Part shown: positions 35,662 through 44,635 of the stretch, piece by piece | Numbering within the stretch: the first letter of the stretch is position 1 | Layout of the letters: each line of letters opens with the position of its first letter | From: Proteobacteria bacterium UBA6156 | Lineage (GTDB): Bacteria; Pseudomonadota; Alphaproteobacteria; UBA2136; UBA6156 | Direction of reading: 5' to 3' | NCBI GenBank assembly: GCA_002422365.1 | Contig: DIUO01000015.1 | Location: 1-64,000, forward strand | DNA: 64,000 bases | The notes under the pieces: generated by a model | The model's database searches: none | Told to the model about the DNA's origin: nothing | The model's input: the letters and a program-made list of their open reading frames with translations, nothing else | Position numbers and translations under genes: made by a program

Positions 35662-36774
35662 ATGGCGACGAAGGCCCCTGCCCGTGTGTATTTGGACTAT
35701 GCCGCCAGTGCTCCGCTGCGGCCTGCGGCGCGTGCGCGGATGATGGAACTGCTGGACATTTTTGGCAACCCCAGCAGCCTGCACGCCGAAGGCCAAGCCG
35801 CACGCATGGCGCTGGATGACAGCCGCCGCACGCTGGCCGGAGCGCTGGGTGTGCGGGCGGAGAGGATTGTGTTCACCAGCGGTGGGACGGAGGCAAATAA
35901 CCTTGCTTTGCGGGGTGTTATGGCGGTTTCTTCTGGTAAAAGATTACTTGTATCTGGCATAGAGCACGACTGCGTGCGGGCGACCGGGAAAGCGCTGGGT
36001 GCGGAGGAGATTCCGGTTGATAAAGATGGGCTGGTGCGGTTGGACTGGCTGCGTGATGAGCTGGCCAAGGCCGATGTGGCCATGGTGAGTGTAATGCATG
36101 CCAACAACGAAAACGGCGTGTTGCAACCCGTGGTGGAGATTGCGCGGATGTGCCGCGAGTTTGGGGTGGTGTGCCACAGCGATGCGGTGCAAACGGTTGG
36201 GCATATACCTGTGGATGTGGATAAGGTGGGGGCGGATTTGGTGAGTTTTTCGGCCCACAAATACGGTGGGCCGCGCGGAGTGGGTGTGCTTGTGCTGAAG
36301 CCGGAGCTGGAGATGGTGGCAACAATGACGGGTGGTGCGCAGGAGCGCAACCGCCGCGCGGGCACCGAAAACGTGGCCGCCATTGGCGGGGCCGCCGTAG
36401 CGCTGCAAGAGGCGATGTTGAACATGGAGACGGAACGCAGCCGGGCGCGGCAGTTTGGCGAGCAGGTGTGCGCCGCGGCGGAGGCCCTGGGACTGGACGT
36501 GGTGGGCAAGGCCAGCCCGTGCGTGGAGCATGTGGTGCAGGTGCTGACGCCCAAGCGCGGCGACGATGTGGTGATTGGTATGGATTTGAAAGGTGTGGCC
36601 ATTAGCCAAGGCAGCGCCTGCGGCAGCGGCAAAGTGAAAGAAAGCCATGTGCTGCGGGCGATGGGGTATAGCCCCGATGAGGCCGGGCGGGCGGTGCGGT
36701 TGAGCTGGGGGTGGGCGACGACGGAGGCGGAGATTGCGGCTGGGGTGGCGGCTTTGGGGGCGGTGGTGAGTTAG
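35662..36774 (+). CDS. iscS: Cysteine desulfurase
   Basis: This PLP enzyme takes sulfur from cysteine for iron-sulfur cluster assembly. The PLP lysine is Lys200 (FSAHKYGGPRG), with His102 (GIEHDC) and the NNENGVLQP and HSDAVQTVGHIP boxes conserved. The sulfur-carrying Cys320 is in SQGSACGSGK. At 370 residues it is shorter than E. coli IscS and closer to the NifS/IscS-like enzymes next to iscR in many alphaproteobacteria. No scaffold (IscU) or suf genes follow in view, where a repeat-rich gap begins. Confidence 0.93.
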   Translation: MATKAPARVYLDYAASAPLRPAARARMMELLDIFGNPSSLHAEGQAARMALDDSRRTLAGALGVRAERIVFTSGGTEANNLALRGVMAVSSGKRLLVSGIEHDCVRATGKALGAEEIPVDKDGLVRLDWLRDELAKADVAMVSVMHANNENGVLQPVVEIARMCREFGVVCHSDAVQTVGHIPVDVDKVGADLVSFSAHKYGGPRGVGVLVLKPELEMVATMTGGAQERNRRAGTENVAAIGGAAVALQEAMLNMETERSRARQFGEQVCAAAEALGLDVVGKASPCVEHVVQVLTPKRGDDVVIGMDLKGVAISQGSACGSGKVKESHVLRAMGYSPDEAGRAVRLSWGWATTEAEIAAGVAALGAVVS

Positions 36775-36776
36775 TG

Positions 36777-36815
36777 GTTTAGTGTTTTCGTGGTTAGTGT
36801 TTTAGTATTTTTAGA
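36777..36815. repeat. Heptad-repeat tract past iscS
   Basis: Units of GTTTAGTG, TTTTCGTG, GTTAGTG, TTTTAGTA type (period 7-8) follow the iscS stop. Confidence 0.5.
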
Positions 36816-36882
36816 GTTGATTACTTAAGATTTATTTACAGGATGTGCCTTGGCACGGTAGGGGTTGCGCCGGCGCGGTGCT

Positions 36883-37060
36883 TTAAAGCTGTTTAAATAA
36901 TAAATTGCAGTGCCTGCAAGCCTGCGGGCGGGCTAAAAAGGCATCTGGATTGCGTCGGCAAAACTGGAAAAGAGGGCCACTCTTACCCTGTTTTCCCACC
37001 ACAACCAGCTGCCTTTTTATCTCCGCCATGCACCGCAATTTATTATTTAAACAGCTTTAA
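36883..37060. repeat. 178-bp palindromic element (MITE-like)
   Basis: Perfect 26-base inverted repeats lie at 36883-36908 (begins TTAAAGCTG, ends AAATTGC) and 37035-37060, enclosing further inner inverted repeats (CTAAAAAGGCATCTGG against CCAGCTGCCTTTTTAT, and GGAAAAGAGGG against CCCTGTTTTCC). The whole element could fold into one long hairpin. No coding capacity is seen. Sequence like its right arm (28 of 32 bases) also occurs at the window's left edge. The 638-base iscS-gltA gap holds this element, a dispersed repeat and the gltA duplication. Confidence 0.7.
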
Positions 37061-37099
37061 TTGGTGAAGTCGCTTAAAGTCCGCTTTGCTATTGAATTA

Positions 37100-37250
37100 G
37101 GAAGAATGCCTCCGGCGGGCCTCCTGTTCCGGCCTCCGCCGGAATGATGGGGGATGGATCCCGGATAGGTAGCGGGTCCCGGCAAAAATGAGATTTTTTA
37201 CCACCCTCTAACCTTCCGGGATGACACCCTCCCGCCGCTTGGTGGCTTTT
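37100..37250. repeat. Dispersed structured intergenic repeat, copy 2
   Basis: The second copy of the element at 24.8 kb, downstream of gltA (minus) and in the same orientation. It keeps GTTCCGGCCTCCGCCGGAA, GGATCCCGGATAGGTAGCGG and CTAACCTTCCGGGATGACA, but the internal hairpin loop is shortened. Confidence 0.8.
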
Positions 37251-37255
37251 TCTTA

Positions 37256-37285
37256 CCTAAAACCGGCCAGGGGCCGGTTTTTTAG
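37256..37285. terminator. Terminator of gltA (and the duplicated end)
   Basis: AAAACCGGCC / GGCCGGTTTT around a 3-base loop with extra T. It lies next to the outer copy of the duplicated gltA 3' end, so that copy is probably the original position. Confidence 0.75.
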
Positions 37286-37295
37286 TACGTAGCGG

Positions 37296-37364
37296 TTAGC
37301 GTTTGCCGAGGGGGGCTACGTCCCGCCGGGTGGGGCCGGTGTAGAGCTGGCGGGGGCGGCCGAT
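37296..37364 (-). pseudogene. Duplicated 3' end of gltA
   Basis: A 69-bp copy of the last 22 codons plus stop of gltA, lying 48 bases downstream of the real gene end at 37413. It reads the same peptide ([20 protein letters not shown] then KR, stop) in frame with its own TAA. Only four bases differ (65 of 69 identical), all at synonymous third positions. The intervening 48 bases contain a TTTGCC / GGCAAA hairpin. Confidence 0.85.
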
Positions 37365-37412
37365 GTTTTGCCGAAGGCAAACTCATATAAAGAGAAAATC
37401 GGCCGACCTATC

Positions 37413-38741
37413 TTACCGTTTGCCGAGGGGGGCAACGTCGCGGCGGGTGGGGCCGGTGTAGAGCTGGCGGGGGCGGCCGATTTTCTGGTCGGGTTCGCCG
37501 ATCATTTCCATCCAGTGGCTTATCCAGCCGACCGTGCGGGCCAGCGCGAATAGGCAGGTGAACATGGGGGTGGGGATGCCGATGGCGCGGAGGATGATGC
37601 CGCTGTAGAAGTCGACGTTCGGGTAGAGTTTGCGCTCGATGAAGTAGGGATCTTTCAGGGCCATTTCTTCCAGCTTCATGGCGACTTCCAGCATGGGGTC
37701 GTTGATGTTCAGTTCTTTCAGCACCTCGTGGCAGGTTTCGCGCATGATTTTGGCACGGGGGTCGAAGTTCTTGTAAACACGGTGGCCAAAGCCCATCAGC
37801 TTGGTGTCGGAGAGTTTGTCCTTCACCTTAGCGATAAACGGCTCGACGTTGTCGACGGTGCCGATTTCGGCCAGCATTTTCAGCACGGCCTCGTTAGCCC
37901 CACCATGCAGCGGGCCCCAGAGGGTGGCCACACCGGCTGCCACGCAGGCAAAGGGGTTGGCGCCGCTGCTGCCCGCCAGGCGCACGGTGCTGGTGCTGGC
38001 GTTCTGTTCGTGGTCGGCATGCAGGGTGAAGATGCGGTCCATGGCTTGCTCGACCACCGGGTTGACTTCGTAATCCTTCGTGGGGACGGCGAACATCATG
38101 CGCAGGAAGTTGCCGGCGTAGGACAGGTTGTTATCCGGGTACATGAACGGTTGGCCGACGCTGTATTTGTAGGCCATGGCCACCAGGGTGGGCATTTTGG
38201 CGATGAGGCGGTAGGCTGTGACCTCGCGGTGGCGGGGGTTATGGATGTCGAGGCTGTCGTGGTAGAAGCTGGCCAGCGCGCCGGTGACGCCGCAGAGGAT
38301 GGACATAGGGTGGGCATCTGGCCGGAAGCCGTGGAAGAAGGTGGCGACTTGCTCGTGCACCATGGTGTGATCCATCACCATATCTTCGAACGCTTCGAGC
38401 TCGGCGCGGGCGGGGAGTTCTCCGAACAGCAGCAGGTAGCAGACTTCCAGATAGCTGGCTTTTTCCGCCAGTTGCTCGATGGGGTAGCCACGGTAGAGGA
38501 GTTCGCCTTTGTCGCCATCGATATACGTGATTCCGCTTTGGCAGGCGGCGGTGGACATGAAGCCGGGGTCGTAGGTGAACATGCCTTCGTTTTTATAAAG
38601 CGCGCGGACATCGGCCACGTTGGGGCCGACTGTGCCTTTCAGCACCGGCAAGGTGACGGTGACGGTGTTGCCGCCGCCGGAATTGGCGGTGGTGCCGTTG
38701 CCTTGAGAGCCGGATTTGTTGAGCTTGACGACGTTGGCCAT
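37413..38741 (-). CDS. gltA: Citrate synthase
   Basis: GltA condenses acetyl-CoA with oxaloacetate to start the TCA cycle. The catalytic residues are in [20 protein letters not shown] (His), [14 protein letters not shown] (His) and [12 protein letters not shown] (Asp). The N-terminal domain [20 protein letters not shown] is typical of the type II (E. coli-like, hexameric) enzyme. The length of 442 is slightly long because of an extra N-terminal Gly/Ser/Thr-rich stretch. A promoter is visible upstream and the 3' end is duplicated downstream. Confidence 0.96.
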   Translation of the reverse strand: MANVVKLNKSGSQGNGTTANSGGGNTVTVTLPVLKGTVGPNVADVRALYKNEGMFTYDPGFMSTAACQSGITYIDGDKGELLYRGYPIEQLAEKASYLEVCYLLLFGELPARAELEAFEDMVMDHTMVHEQVATFFHGFRPDAHPMSILCGVTGALASFYHDSLDIHNPRHREVTAYRLIAKMPTLVAMAYKYSVGQPFMYPDNNLSYAGNFLRMMFAVPTKDYEVNPVVEQAMDRIFTLHADHEQNASTSTVRLAGSSGANPFACVAAGVATLWGPLHGGANEAVLKMLAEIGTVDNVEPFIAKVKDKLSDTKLMGFGHRVYKNFDPRAKIMRETCHEVLKELNINDPMLEVAMKLEEMALKDPYFIERKLYPNVDFYSGIILRAIGIPTPMFTCLFALARTVGWISHWMEMIGEPDQKIGRPRQLYTGPTRRDVAPLGKR

Positions 38742-38790
38742 GGGGCTTGATCCTTTTTATTGTGCGCTTGGCGCTTCTTGTATGGATAAG

Positions 38791-38820
38791 ACTTTACGCT
38801 GCGGCGCAACATGGCGTCAA
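38791..38820 (-). promoter_or_regulatory. gltA promoter
   Basis: TTGACG (38815-38820), 18-base spacer and TAAAGT (38791-38796), 50 bases ahead of the gltA ATG. A heptad tract lies just upstream of the -35. Confidence 0.5.
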
Positions 38821-38830
38821 GGCTTGGCGT

Positions 38831-38865
38831 TTAGAAGTTAGAGGTTAGAGGTTAGAAGTTAGACG
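38831..38865. repeat. Heptad-repeat tract upstream of gltA
   Basis: Five 7-base units in perfect register: TTAGAAG, TTAGAGG, TTAGAGG, TTAGAAG, TTAGACG, located about 10 bases upstream of the gltA -35. Confidence 0.75.
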
Positions 38866-38911
38866 GGTTATGCGGCATTTCGGTTGTAATGCACGCGGTC
38901 GAAGTTCGGAA

Positions 38912-39853
38912 TCAGTTACGTTCCAGACAGTTTTCTCCGCCGGAGAAGCAGAGGCTGGCGGAAAAGGGCGGGTCGGTTCTTTGTGTGATGTTCGGGCTGA
39001 ACATGAGGATGCGGCCCCAGGGGTCTTGGGCGTAGGCGGCAGGCAGGCCGAGGTCGATCATCATTTGCTGCATCTCGGACAAGTTGCCGCTGGCGTAGGC
39101 GCGTTTGCCGAGGACTTTGTCGGCGTAGTAGACGGTACCGGGGGTCATGTCGGCATCGGACATGGGGTAGTAATTGAACAGCGTGTAGTTTTTACCGTCT
39201 ATGCTGGTGCACCAGCTGGGGGCGCCTTCTACCACCGCGCAGGTGTTTTGGGCTTCGAGGAATGAGGCGGATTCCACCGCTTCCAGTTTATCGATAATGA
39301 GTTGGGCGCGGGCGCGGTATTCGGCCAGGCGCTGCATTTCGACATCGCGCGAGACATACTTGATGCCGATGTCGTCGCCACGGGTTTGCCAGGCGTTGTA
39401 GTCGTTTTCGGAGCTGATGCCGCCGGATTCGGCCACGCCGTCTTTGCCTCGGCTGGAGATGACGGCCATTTGCATGGTGATGGGGGTATCTTCTATGCGC
39501 ACGGTGGCGTTGGTTTGGCTGTACTCCCAGGCGTTGCCCCAGGGGTCGCGGCGCAGGGAGATATCGACCAGGTTGCCTTCGCGGAAGAGGTCGTCCAGCG
39601 TGGCAGGCAGGCGGTTGATGCCGACCTGCGTGTAATAACGGCCTAAGCTGTCGCGCAGCATTTCTAATTGCGCTTCGGCGGCTTGCACCTTGCTGCTTTC
39701 TAACCGCGACATGATGGTGACGCCGCCTGCGGCGGTGAGAATGGCGGCGACGATCAGCGCGATGCGGGCATCCATGCCGAACATGGCGCCGCGCTGGTTG
39801 GCCAAGCCCGCAGTGTGCGACAGGGAGGTGATGAGACGCTTCAACATAATCAT
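38912..39853 (-). CDS. GspG-like pseudopilin (large)
   Basis: A 313-residue filament-type protein. After a basic leader, a hydrophobic helix (ARIALIVAAILTAAGGVTIM) follows RGAMFGMD. If cleaved after GA, the fifth mature residue is Asp instead of the canonical Glu. The helix runs into a long coil (SKVQAAEAQLEMLRDSLGRYY). The text LRRDPWGNAWEYSQ matches the calcium-binding DPWG segment of GspG pseudopilins, and a second AQDPWGRILMFSP occurs near the end. It is much longer than GspG (about 140). I use the ATG after the upstream gene's stop, which has an AGGG ribosome site. It is the last gene of the filament operon. Confidence 0.75.
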   Translation of the reverse strand: MIMLKRLITSLSHTAGLANQRGAMFGMDARIALIVAAILTAAGGVTIMSRLESSKVQAAEAQLEMLRDSLGRYYTQVGINRLPATLDDLFREGNLVDISLRRDPWGNAWEYSQTNATVRIEDTPITMQMAVISSRGKDGVAESGGISSENDYNAWQTRGDDIGIKYVSRDVEMQRLAEYRARAQLIIDKLEAVESASFLEAQNTCAVVEGAPSWCTSIDGKNYTLFNYYPMSDADMTPGTVYYADKVLGKRAYASGNLSEMQQMMIDLGLPAAYAQDPWGRILMFSPNITQRTDPPFSASLCFSGGENCLERN

Positions 39854-39860
39854 GATGGCC

Positions 39861-40637
39861 CTATTCTGCCGTATTCTGTTCATCTTTCAAGCTCAGATTC
39901 ATGGTTTGGGTGTAATCCCACGGAGTTGTGAAGGTTAATGTGGCCTTCTGGCCGCTCGCATCCGGCATGTAGCTGAAGTCCCTCCCCCAGGCATCGCGGA
40001 GGTCGAACTTGCCTTTCAGGGTCTGGAATTCGCTGTCGGTGGGGAAGCGGAAGGCCCCGGCGTAAAAGGTGTAGAGCTGTTCGGCCATTTGCTCCATCCG
40101 CCGGGTGCTGGTGCGCACCTGCTGGTTGCGGGCGAGAGAGGTATCGTATAACGCCACCGCCTGGTTGCCGGTTTTGGTTTCCAGCACGTTGCGCTCCGAC
40201 TCGGTACGGTAGATCTGGCTGCGTACCAGGGTGTCGTCTGTCCCCGCGATGGCAACGGTGGTGGCGTTCTGGCCGTAGAATTCACGGTTGGATTCTCGCG
40301 CGGCGAGCATGAAGTCTTGTCCGCCGCGTGTGCGGGCCTGAGACTGGGAGTAGGTGCGGGCACGTTCGAGGTCGTAAGTGGTGCTGTAGGTTTGCCCGGT
40401 TTCGGTCAGAATGGCGAATTCCATACCCTTGGCGATATCTTCGGCTTGGGTTTGGGCGCGTTGGGTTTGGGTTTTCTGGTAGGCTTCGAGCTCTTGCCGG
40501 GCCCATTGGACGGAGAGGGCGGAAAAAATGCTCATGCCCATGACCAGCCCGAACATGAACGGCGAAAACCCGCCCTGCTGGTTGGCGATTACCCCGAGCT
40601 GAGTGGGCCGGGTTGGGGTAGCGGGAGTGGCGTGCAT
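39861..40637 (-). CDS. Pseudopilin-like protein
   Basis: A 258-residue protein with an N-terminal leader ending QQGGF, then a hydrophobic helix (SPFMFGLVMGMSIFSALSV) and a coiled segment. GGF followed by a helix looks like a type III (prepilin-type) signal, though Glu+5 is missing. The C-terminus has FDLRDAWGRDFSYMPD, a variant of the DPWGxxxxY pseudopilin calcium motif, as in the neighbour at 38912. It probably makes up or primes the filament. It lies 15 bases downstream of the secreted protein gene in the operon. Confidence 0.65.
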   Translation of the reverse strand: MHATPATPTRPTQLGVIANQQGGFSPFMFGLVMGMSIFSALSVQWARQELEAYQKTQTQRAQTQAEDIAKGMEFAILTETGQTYSTTYDLERARTYSQSQARTRGGQDFMLAARESNREFYGQNATTVAIAGTDDTLVRSQIYRTESERNVLETKTGNQAVALYDTSLARNQQVRTSTRRMEQMAEQLYTFYAGAFRFPTDSEFQTLKGKFDLRDAWGRDFSYMPDASGQKATLTFTTPWDYTQTMNLSLKDEQNTAE

Positions 40638-40652
40638 GTGCCCCCTGCCCGC

Positions 40653-41555
40653 CTAATAGGCGTACCTTATGGTGAGAACGTAAGGCGCGCCGTTGAGGTC
40701 GAGCATGACCTCTCTGCGCGAGATGGACGTGACCTGCACCGGCAGCACCAAGGTTTTGTAGCCGATTTCCGGCTTTTGGGCACGTTCGGTTGCAAATTGC
40801 TGGAGGGCTTCGTCGTAGGCTTTGCTGTAGTTGGCCTCCAGCGCCGGAGAAAGGGTGCCAGGTGCGGGCATTTGGGCGTTAAGCGCCTGGGCCAGCACGG
40901 CCTCTGGCACGCGCATGGGGATGCTGATGCGGAAGGTATCGCCGACCTCATAGCGTTGCTGATTGATGACCGCGTAGCTGACCGGAGAGGTGACAATGGC
41001 CTGCAACACCAATGTGCTGAGCGCGCTGCCGAAGCTGTAGCGTGCGGCGTCGGGTTCCCATTTTTCTACGGCGCGCGTAAGGGTGGCGCCGAGTTGGTTG
41101 CGGAACTGGGTGAGGTCGGGCTCGGCACTGGCGGCCACCACGGGGAGGTCGATCGCCTGGGCCATGAGTTTATCCATCAGGCTTTGGCGGCCGGAGGTGA
41201 GGACGTCGGTAACTTGGCCGGTGCCGCTGACAAGCTCGGTTTGCGAAACCGCCGTTTTGACCGGGACCAGAATACGCAAGGGGTCGAGCTGGCTGTCATC
41301 TTCTATGAGAACACCCAGGCTGGGCACCAATGGCAGGGGCACGCCGTTGCGGGCGGCATCGGCTCGGGCCTGCGAGATGGCTTCGTCGCGCGCGAAGATG
41401 AAATCCGGCGTGCCGCTGAAGGTGCGCGGCCATTCCAGACGCTCGGCCCGCGAGCCGCCTGTGGCCTGCGCATGGGCACCGCCCGCCAGCAGCACAGCCG
41501 CCAGCAGCAGGAGGGCGCCGCGCGCGCTAGTAGAAGGTATCTTTATCGTACGCAT
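40653..41555 (-). CDS. Secreted component of the filament operon
   Basis: A 300-residue protein with a signal peptide (GALLLLAAVLLAGGAHAQA). The mature part is mixed alpha/beta without obvious catalytic motifs and ends in a beta-rich segment (MLDLNGAPYVLTIRYAY). No cysteine is present. It overlaps the preceding gene by 29 bases, so it belongs to the operon. It might be a periplasmic assembly factor comparable to PilP or a pilotin, but no sequence match supports this. Confidence 0.55.
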   Translation of the reverse strand: MRTIKIPSTSARGALLLLAAVLLAGGAHAQATGGSRAERLEWPRTFSGTPDFIFARDEAISQARADAARNGVPLPLVPSLGVLIEDDSQLDPLRILVPVKTAVSQTELVSGTGQVTDVLTSGRQSLMDKLMAQAIDLPVVAASAEPDLTQFRNQLGATLTRAVEKWEPDAARYSFGSALSTLVLQAIVTSPVSYAVINQQRYEVGDTFRISIPMRVPEAVLAQALNAQMPAPGTLSPALEANYSKAYDEALQQFATERAQKPEIGYKTLVLPVQVTSISRREVMLDLNGAPYVLTIRYAY

Positions 41556-42027
41556 AAATATATCCTTCGATTTGAACCATGCTGAGCTCTGGCGGGGCGC
41601 CGCGCGGGGTTGCGGTGCACCCGAAGCAGAAACTGTAGGGCACGTAACCGGGCAGGCGCGTCATGCGCTCGAGCACCGCTTGAGCCTCGGGGTAGGTGCT
41701 GGGGCCGGAAATACGGTAGGTGTAGCGCGCCAAGGCCTTGTTGTTGCCGCGGATGAGCGGCTGGCCGATGATGCGGAGGTCGAGCCGGGGGGCGCCGATA
41801 TCGAGCGCGCGCTCGAGTTCGTTTTTTTGCACGAAGCGGATGTCTTGGCTGATGCGGCGGATTTCGGCAATGCGCACCTGGAGGTTTTTGCCGGCGTCGC
41901 GTTTCTCCAGCGCGTCTTCCAGTGCATAGGTGCGGCTGTCGATCATCGCGACGTTATCGAAGTATTTATAGAGCCCCAAAATGGCCGTGAAAATGATGAT
42001 GGCCAGGCCTGCGGAAAAGCGGATCAT
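41527..42027 (-). CDS. PilO/GspM-like single-span membrane protein
   Basis: A 166-residue protein with one N-terminal membrane helix (FSAGLAIIIFTAILGLYKYF), a coiled segment (TYALEDALEKRDAGKNLQVR) and a C-terminal ferredoxin-like periplasmic domain. This is the layout of PilO and GspM, which hold the inner-membrane platform of pili and type II secretion systems. Two cysteines (SFCFGCTA) are unusual. The ATG overlaps the upstream gene's stop as ATGA. Confidence 0.6.
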   Translation of the reverse strand: MIRFSAGLAIIIFTAILGLYKYFDNVAMIDSRTYALEDALEKRDAGKNLQVRIAEIRRISQDIRFVQKNELERALDIGAPRLDLRIIGQPLIRGNNKALARYTYRISGPSTYPEAQAVLERMTRLPGYVPYSFCFGCTATPRGAPPELSMVQIEGYIYAYDKDTFY

Positions 42028-43487
42028 TCAGTGTCCTCCTGCGGCTGGATGGCCTGCGGCCGGTTACCCCGGGGCTGGGTGGGCGAGCTTTGCAGCGAAG
42101 CCTTGTTGAGGCGCGAGGCAAAGGGTTTGTATTCCCGCTCCAGCTCGGTGGCATCGACCAACCCTTCCAGCTTGAAGCCGCTGGTGGTGTTGGGTTTGCG
42201 CACGGCTTCCAGGAGCGCGGAATTGAGAATGAGGCTACGGGCGACGGGCTCTTGTTGCAGCCAGCCCTGGTAGATGTCGTTCTGGGCATCTATGCTGATA
42301 ATATACTGCTTGGGCGGTTGCTCGGGCTCGGGCGAGCGGACCTCGAACTGCTTGACCTGGAAGCCGGAGCGCTCGATGGCGCGGGCGGTGTCCTTCGTGA
42401 CCAGGGGGAAGAGTTCGCGCTTGCGCCACATGCGCTCTTGCTCGGCGATGGCGCGCTCGAGGTCGGAGAATTGGCCGCCGCGCGGGATTTGCTGTTCGAT
42501 CATGGCCAGTTGGTCTGACAGGGCCTGGATTTGGCCGCCCTGATACCAGAGCCCGGCATAGGTGGCTAAGGCGACAAGGATGCCGGTAAACAGGGCGTGG
42601 CTGCCGTAGCGTTCTTGGAACGTCGGCTTGTTCAGCCAGGTTGCGTCGTCGAGCGGCAGGTCTCGTAACGAGTGCACGGTGACGCGGTCGGAGGGGGGGA
42701 GGATGTCGGTATCCCACTGCGTATAAAGGTGGGCGCGGGTGGTGCGGGGGTAGCTTTTCAGCACCTGGTCGAGGTCGCGCGTCCAGCTGATGGCAGTGGT
42801 GGGGAGGACGTAGTTATCTTTCGTATCCCAATGAAAGAGGGTATCGGCAACCAGCAGAATATTAATGGTGTTGGGCTCGCTGCGCGAGATGCGGCAGAGG
42901 TCTATCAGCGCCATGGGGCCCACCAGCTGCTGGGCCAGGGCCACGGCGTTGGGGTCGGCCAGGTCGTCGTCGGAGATGCCTTCTCCGGACAGGAACAGGT
43001 AGGGATTGGCAGGTTTGCCATCGAGCCCGCGCGGCGCAAAGAAGAACAGTGCGGTGTTGCGCTTGAGGCTTTCGCCCACCAGATCGGTCCAGTTGTCGTT
43101 AAACGCGGGTTGGTTGTCGCCAGCCATGAGGAGCTCGGACTTGTTCAGCCCCACAAAGCAGAGGTGGCGGAACGTACCGCCGACCGAATTAATGACGGTG
43201 GAGGCAGCCAGTTTGTATGTAAAACTGCGCAGCAGGGTGCGGGCTTCGGCCCAGAGCGGGCCCATAAACTCGGCGGTGCCGTGCCAGAATTCCCGTGCCA
43301 TTTGCTGCACCATGGGCAGGTTTTCTTCCAGCCGGCTTTGCAGGCGGGGGGGCATGCGTTCTACCAGCTGCTTGTGCAGCTTGCTGCGCACGGCCTGAAC
43401 CACCGCGTCGTCGGTGCTGTGCACGCCCTCGGGGCCCGCTTCCGGCGGGGTGGGTGAGGTGCGGTTCGGGTTCGTATCTTCGCTCAT
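42024..43487 (-). CDS. GspL/PilMN-like inner-membrane assembly protein
   Basis: From MSEDTNPN this is a 487-residue protein. A large cytosolic N-terminal part (about residues 1-300) precedes a single membrane helix (HALFTGILVALATYAGLWY) and a periplasmic coiled coil plus small domain (AIAEQERMWRKRELFPLV). This cytosol-TM-periplasm layout is that of GspL, or of a fused PilM-PilN, or of R64-type PilO, which connect the ATPase to the periplasmic parts. The sequence itself matches none of them strongly. A longer frame starts 72 bases upstream but overlaps the F gene. The 3' end overlaps the PilO-like gene by 4 bases. Confidence 0.6.
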   Translation of the reverse strand: MSEDTNPNRTSPTPPEAGPEGVHSTDDAVVQAVRSKLHKQLVERMPPRLQSRLEENLPMVQQMAREFWHGTAEFMGPLWAEARTLLRSFTYKLAASTVINSVGGTFRHLCFVGLNKSELLMAGDNQPAFNDNWTDLVGESLKRNTALFFFAPRGLDGKPANPYLFLSGEGISDDDLADPNAVALAQQLVGPMALIDLCRISRSEPNTINILLVADTLFHWDTKDNYVLPTTAISWTRDLDQVLKSYPRTTRAHLYTQWDTDILPPSDRVTVHSLRDLPLDDATWLNKPTFQERYGSHALFTGILVALATYAGLWYQGGQIQALSDQLAMIEQQIPRGGQFSDLERAIAEQERMWRKRELFPLVTKDTARAIERSGFQVKQFEVRSPEPEQPPKQYIISIDAQNDIYQGWLQQEPVARSLILNSALLEAVRKPNTTSGFKLEGLVDATELEREYKPFASRLNKASLQSSPTQPRGNRPQAIQPQEDTE

Positions 43488-43495
43488 GCTCTGCC

Positions 43496-44635
43496 TTATG
43501 CCTGCGATAATACGATTGATAACATATCCAACATCATTACGGCACCGCCCATGATCCATAATAGCGCGCTGGTGATGCCGATAAACTGCTTGTGGGTGTC
43601 GTTCAGGATACGCTCGAGCAGTGTGTGGGCGTGCGACATACCTTCGATCAGCACGTCGTTCACGTTGCCTTCGGTGGGGGCGTAGTTTTCGGCAACGCTA
43701 ACGGGAGTTACAATCAGCTCGGGGAAGCCTGCGCGGCTCATGGCCTCGGCCATGGTGCCGCCGGTGGTGATGACGTGGTTGAATTGGTCGATACGCCGCC
43801 GGATGACGATGTTGGTGGCCAGGCCCTCCATAATGGGAATGAGCTGCTTGGGCTTGACGCCACTGGCGATAAGATAAGGGAAATACAGCAACATTTGGGT
43901 GTAGGTTTGGTAAATGAGGTAACGCCCGTAAATGGGGATTTTAAGCTGCATGTTGTGCAGCGTAGTGCGCCCGGCGGGGTTGGAATTGAGCGACCAGATG
44001 ACGACAATGGCCACCAGAATGACACCGGCAAACAGATACCAGTACTCGGCACAGGCCTGGGTGGCGGACATGATGCCGTTGGGGATCATCCCCATGGGTT
44101 TGCCCTGGGCTTCTCTTAACTTTGCCATGACCGGCAGGGTGTTGAGGCCGGTGTTGAACACCGACACCAGCGAGAGCACCAGCATGAGCAGCGGCGTGAG
44201 GAGCTCGGCCAACCCGGCGCGGCGGGAATTGATGGCTTTGTCTTCGAGGATACGCAGAATCTCGAACGATTTTTGCATGTTGTTGGAGGCTTCTCCGGCC
44301 AGGATGGCGGCACGGTGGAGCTCGGTGAACATACGGCGCTCTGTCTGCATGGCCTGGCTGAGCGACTTACCCTGCGCCACCTTTTGCGACAGGCCGGTGA
44401 TGGCGTTGGCGACGGCCTCGTTTTTTTCCGCCCGGAAGGCACGGGCCACGGCGCGCAGGGCGTCGGAAGTGGTTTGGCCGGTTTTCATCATCATGGCCAT
44501 GAAGAAGAAGAAGCGTTCGCGGTCGCGGGGGTCTATCGCCGCGCTGCCCACGGTGCCGCCGCCAAACAGCGCCTGCAGCCCGGTGGGCCGGTAACTAGCG
44601 GAGGGCTTCGAGATCGGCACTGAAGTATCTTTCAA
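43496..44635 (-). CDS. Type II secretion/type IV pilus platform protein (GspF/PilC family)
   Basis: A 379-residue polytopic protein of the GspF/PilC family, which forms the inner-membrane platform turned by the ATPase. The two T2SSF domains are visible: FFFMAMMMKTGQTTSDALRA with VAQGKSLSQAM in the first, and LIYQTYTQMLLYFPYLIASG in the second. Membrane helices flank them (LLTPLLMLVLSLVSVFN, YLFAGVILVAIVVIWSL, LLWIMGGAVMMLDMLSIV). It overlaps the ATPase gene by 41 bases. The tandem ATPase-F pair is the core of any type IV filament system. Confidence 0.88.
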   Translation of the reverse strand: MKDTSVPISKPSASYRPTGLQALFGGGTVGSAAIDPRDRERFFFFMAMMMKTGQTTSDALRAVARAFRAEKNEAVANAITGLSQKVAQGKSLSQAMQTERRMFTELHRAAILAGEASNNMQKSFEILRILEDKAINSRRAGLAELLTPLLMLVLSLVSVFNTGLNTLPVMAKLREAQGKPMGMIPNGIMSATQACAEYWYLFAGVILVAIVVIWSLNSNPAGRTTLHNMQLKIPIYGRYLIYQTYTQMLLYFPYLIASGVKPKQLIPIMEGLATNIVIRRRIDQFNHVITTGGTMAEAMSRAGFPELIVTPVSVAENYAPTEGNVNDVLIEGMSHAHTLLERILNDTHKQFIGITSALLWIMGGAVMMLDMLSIVLSQA

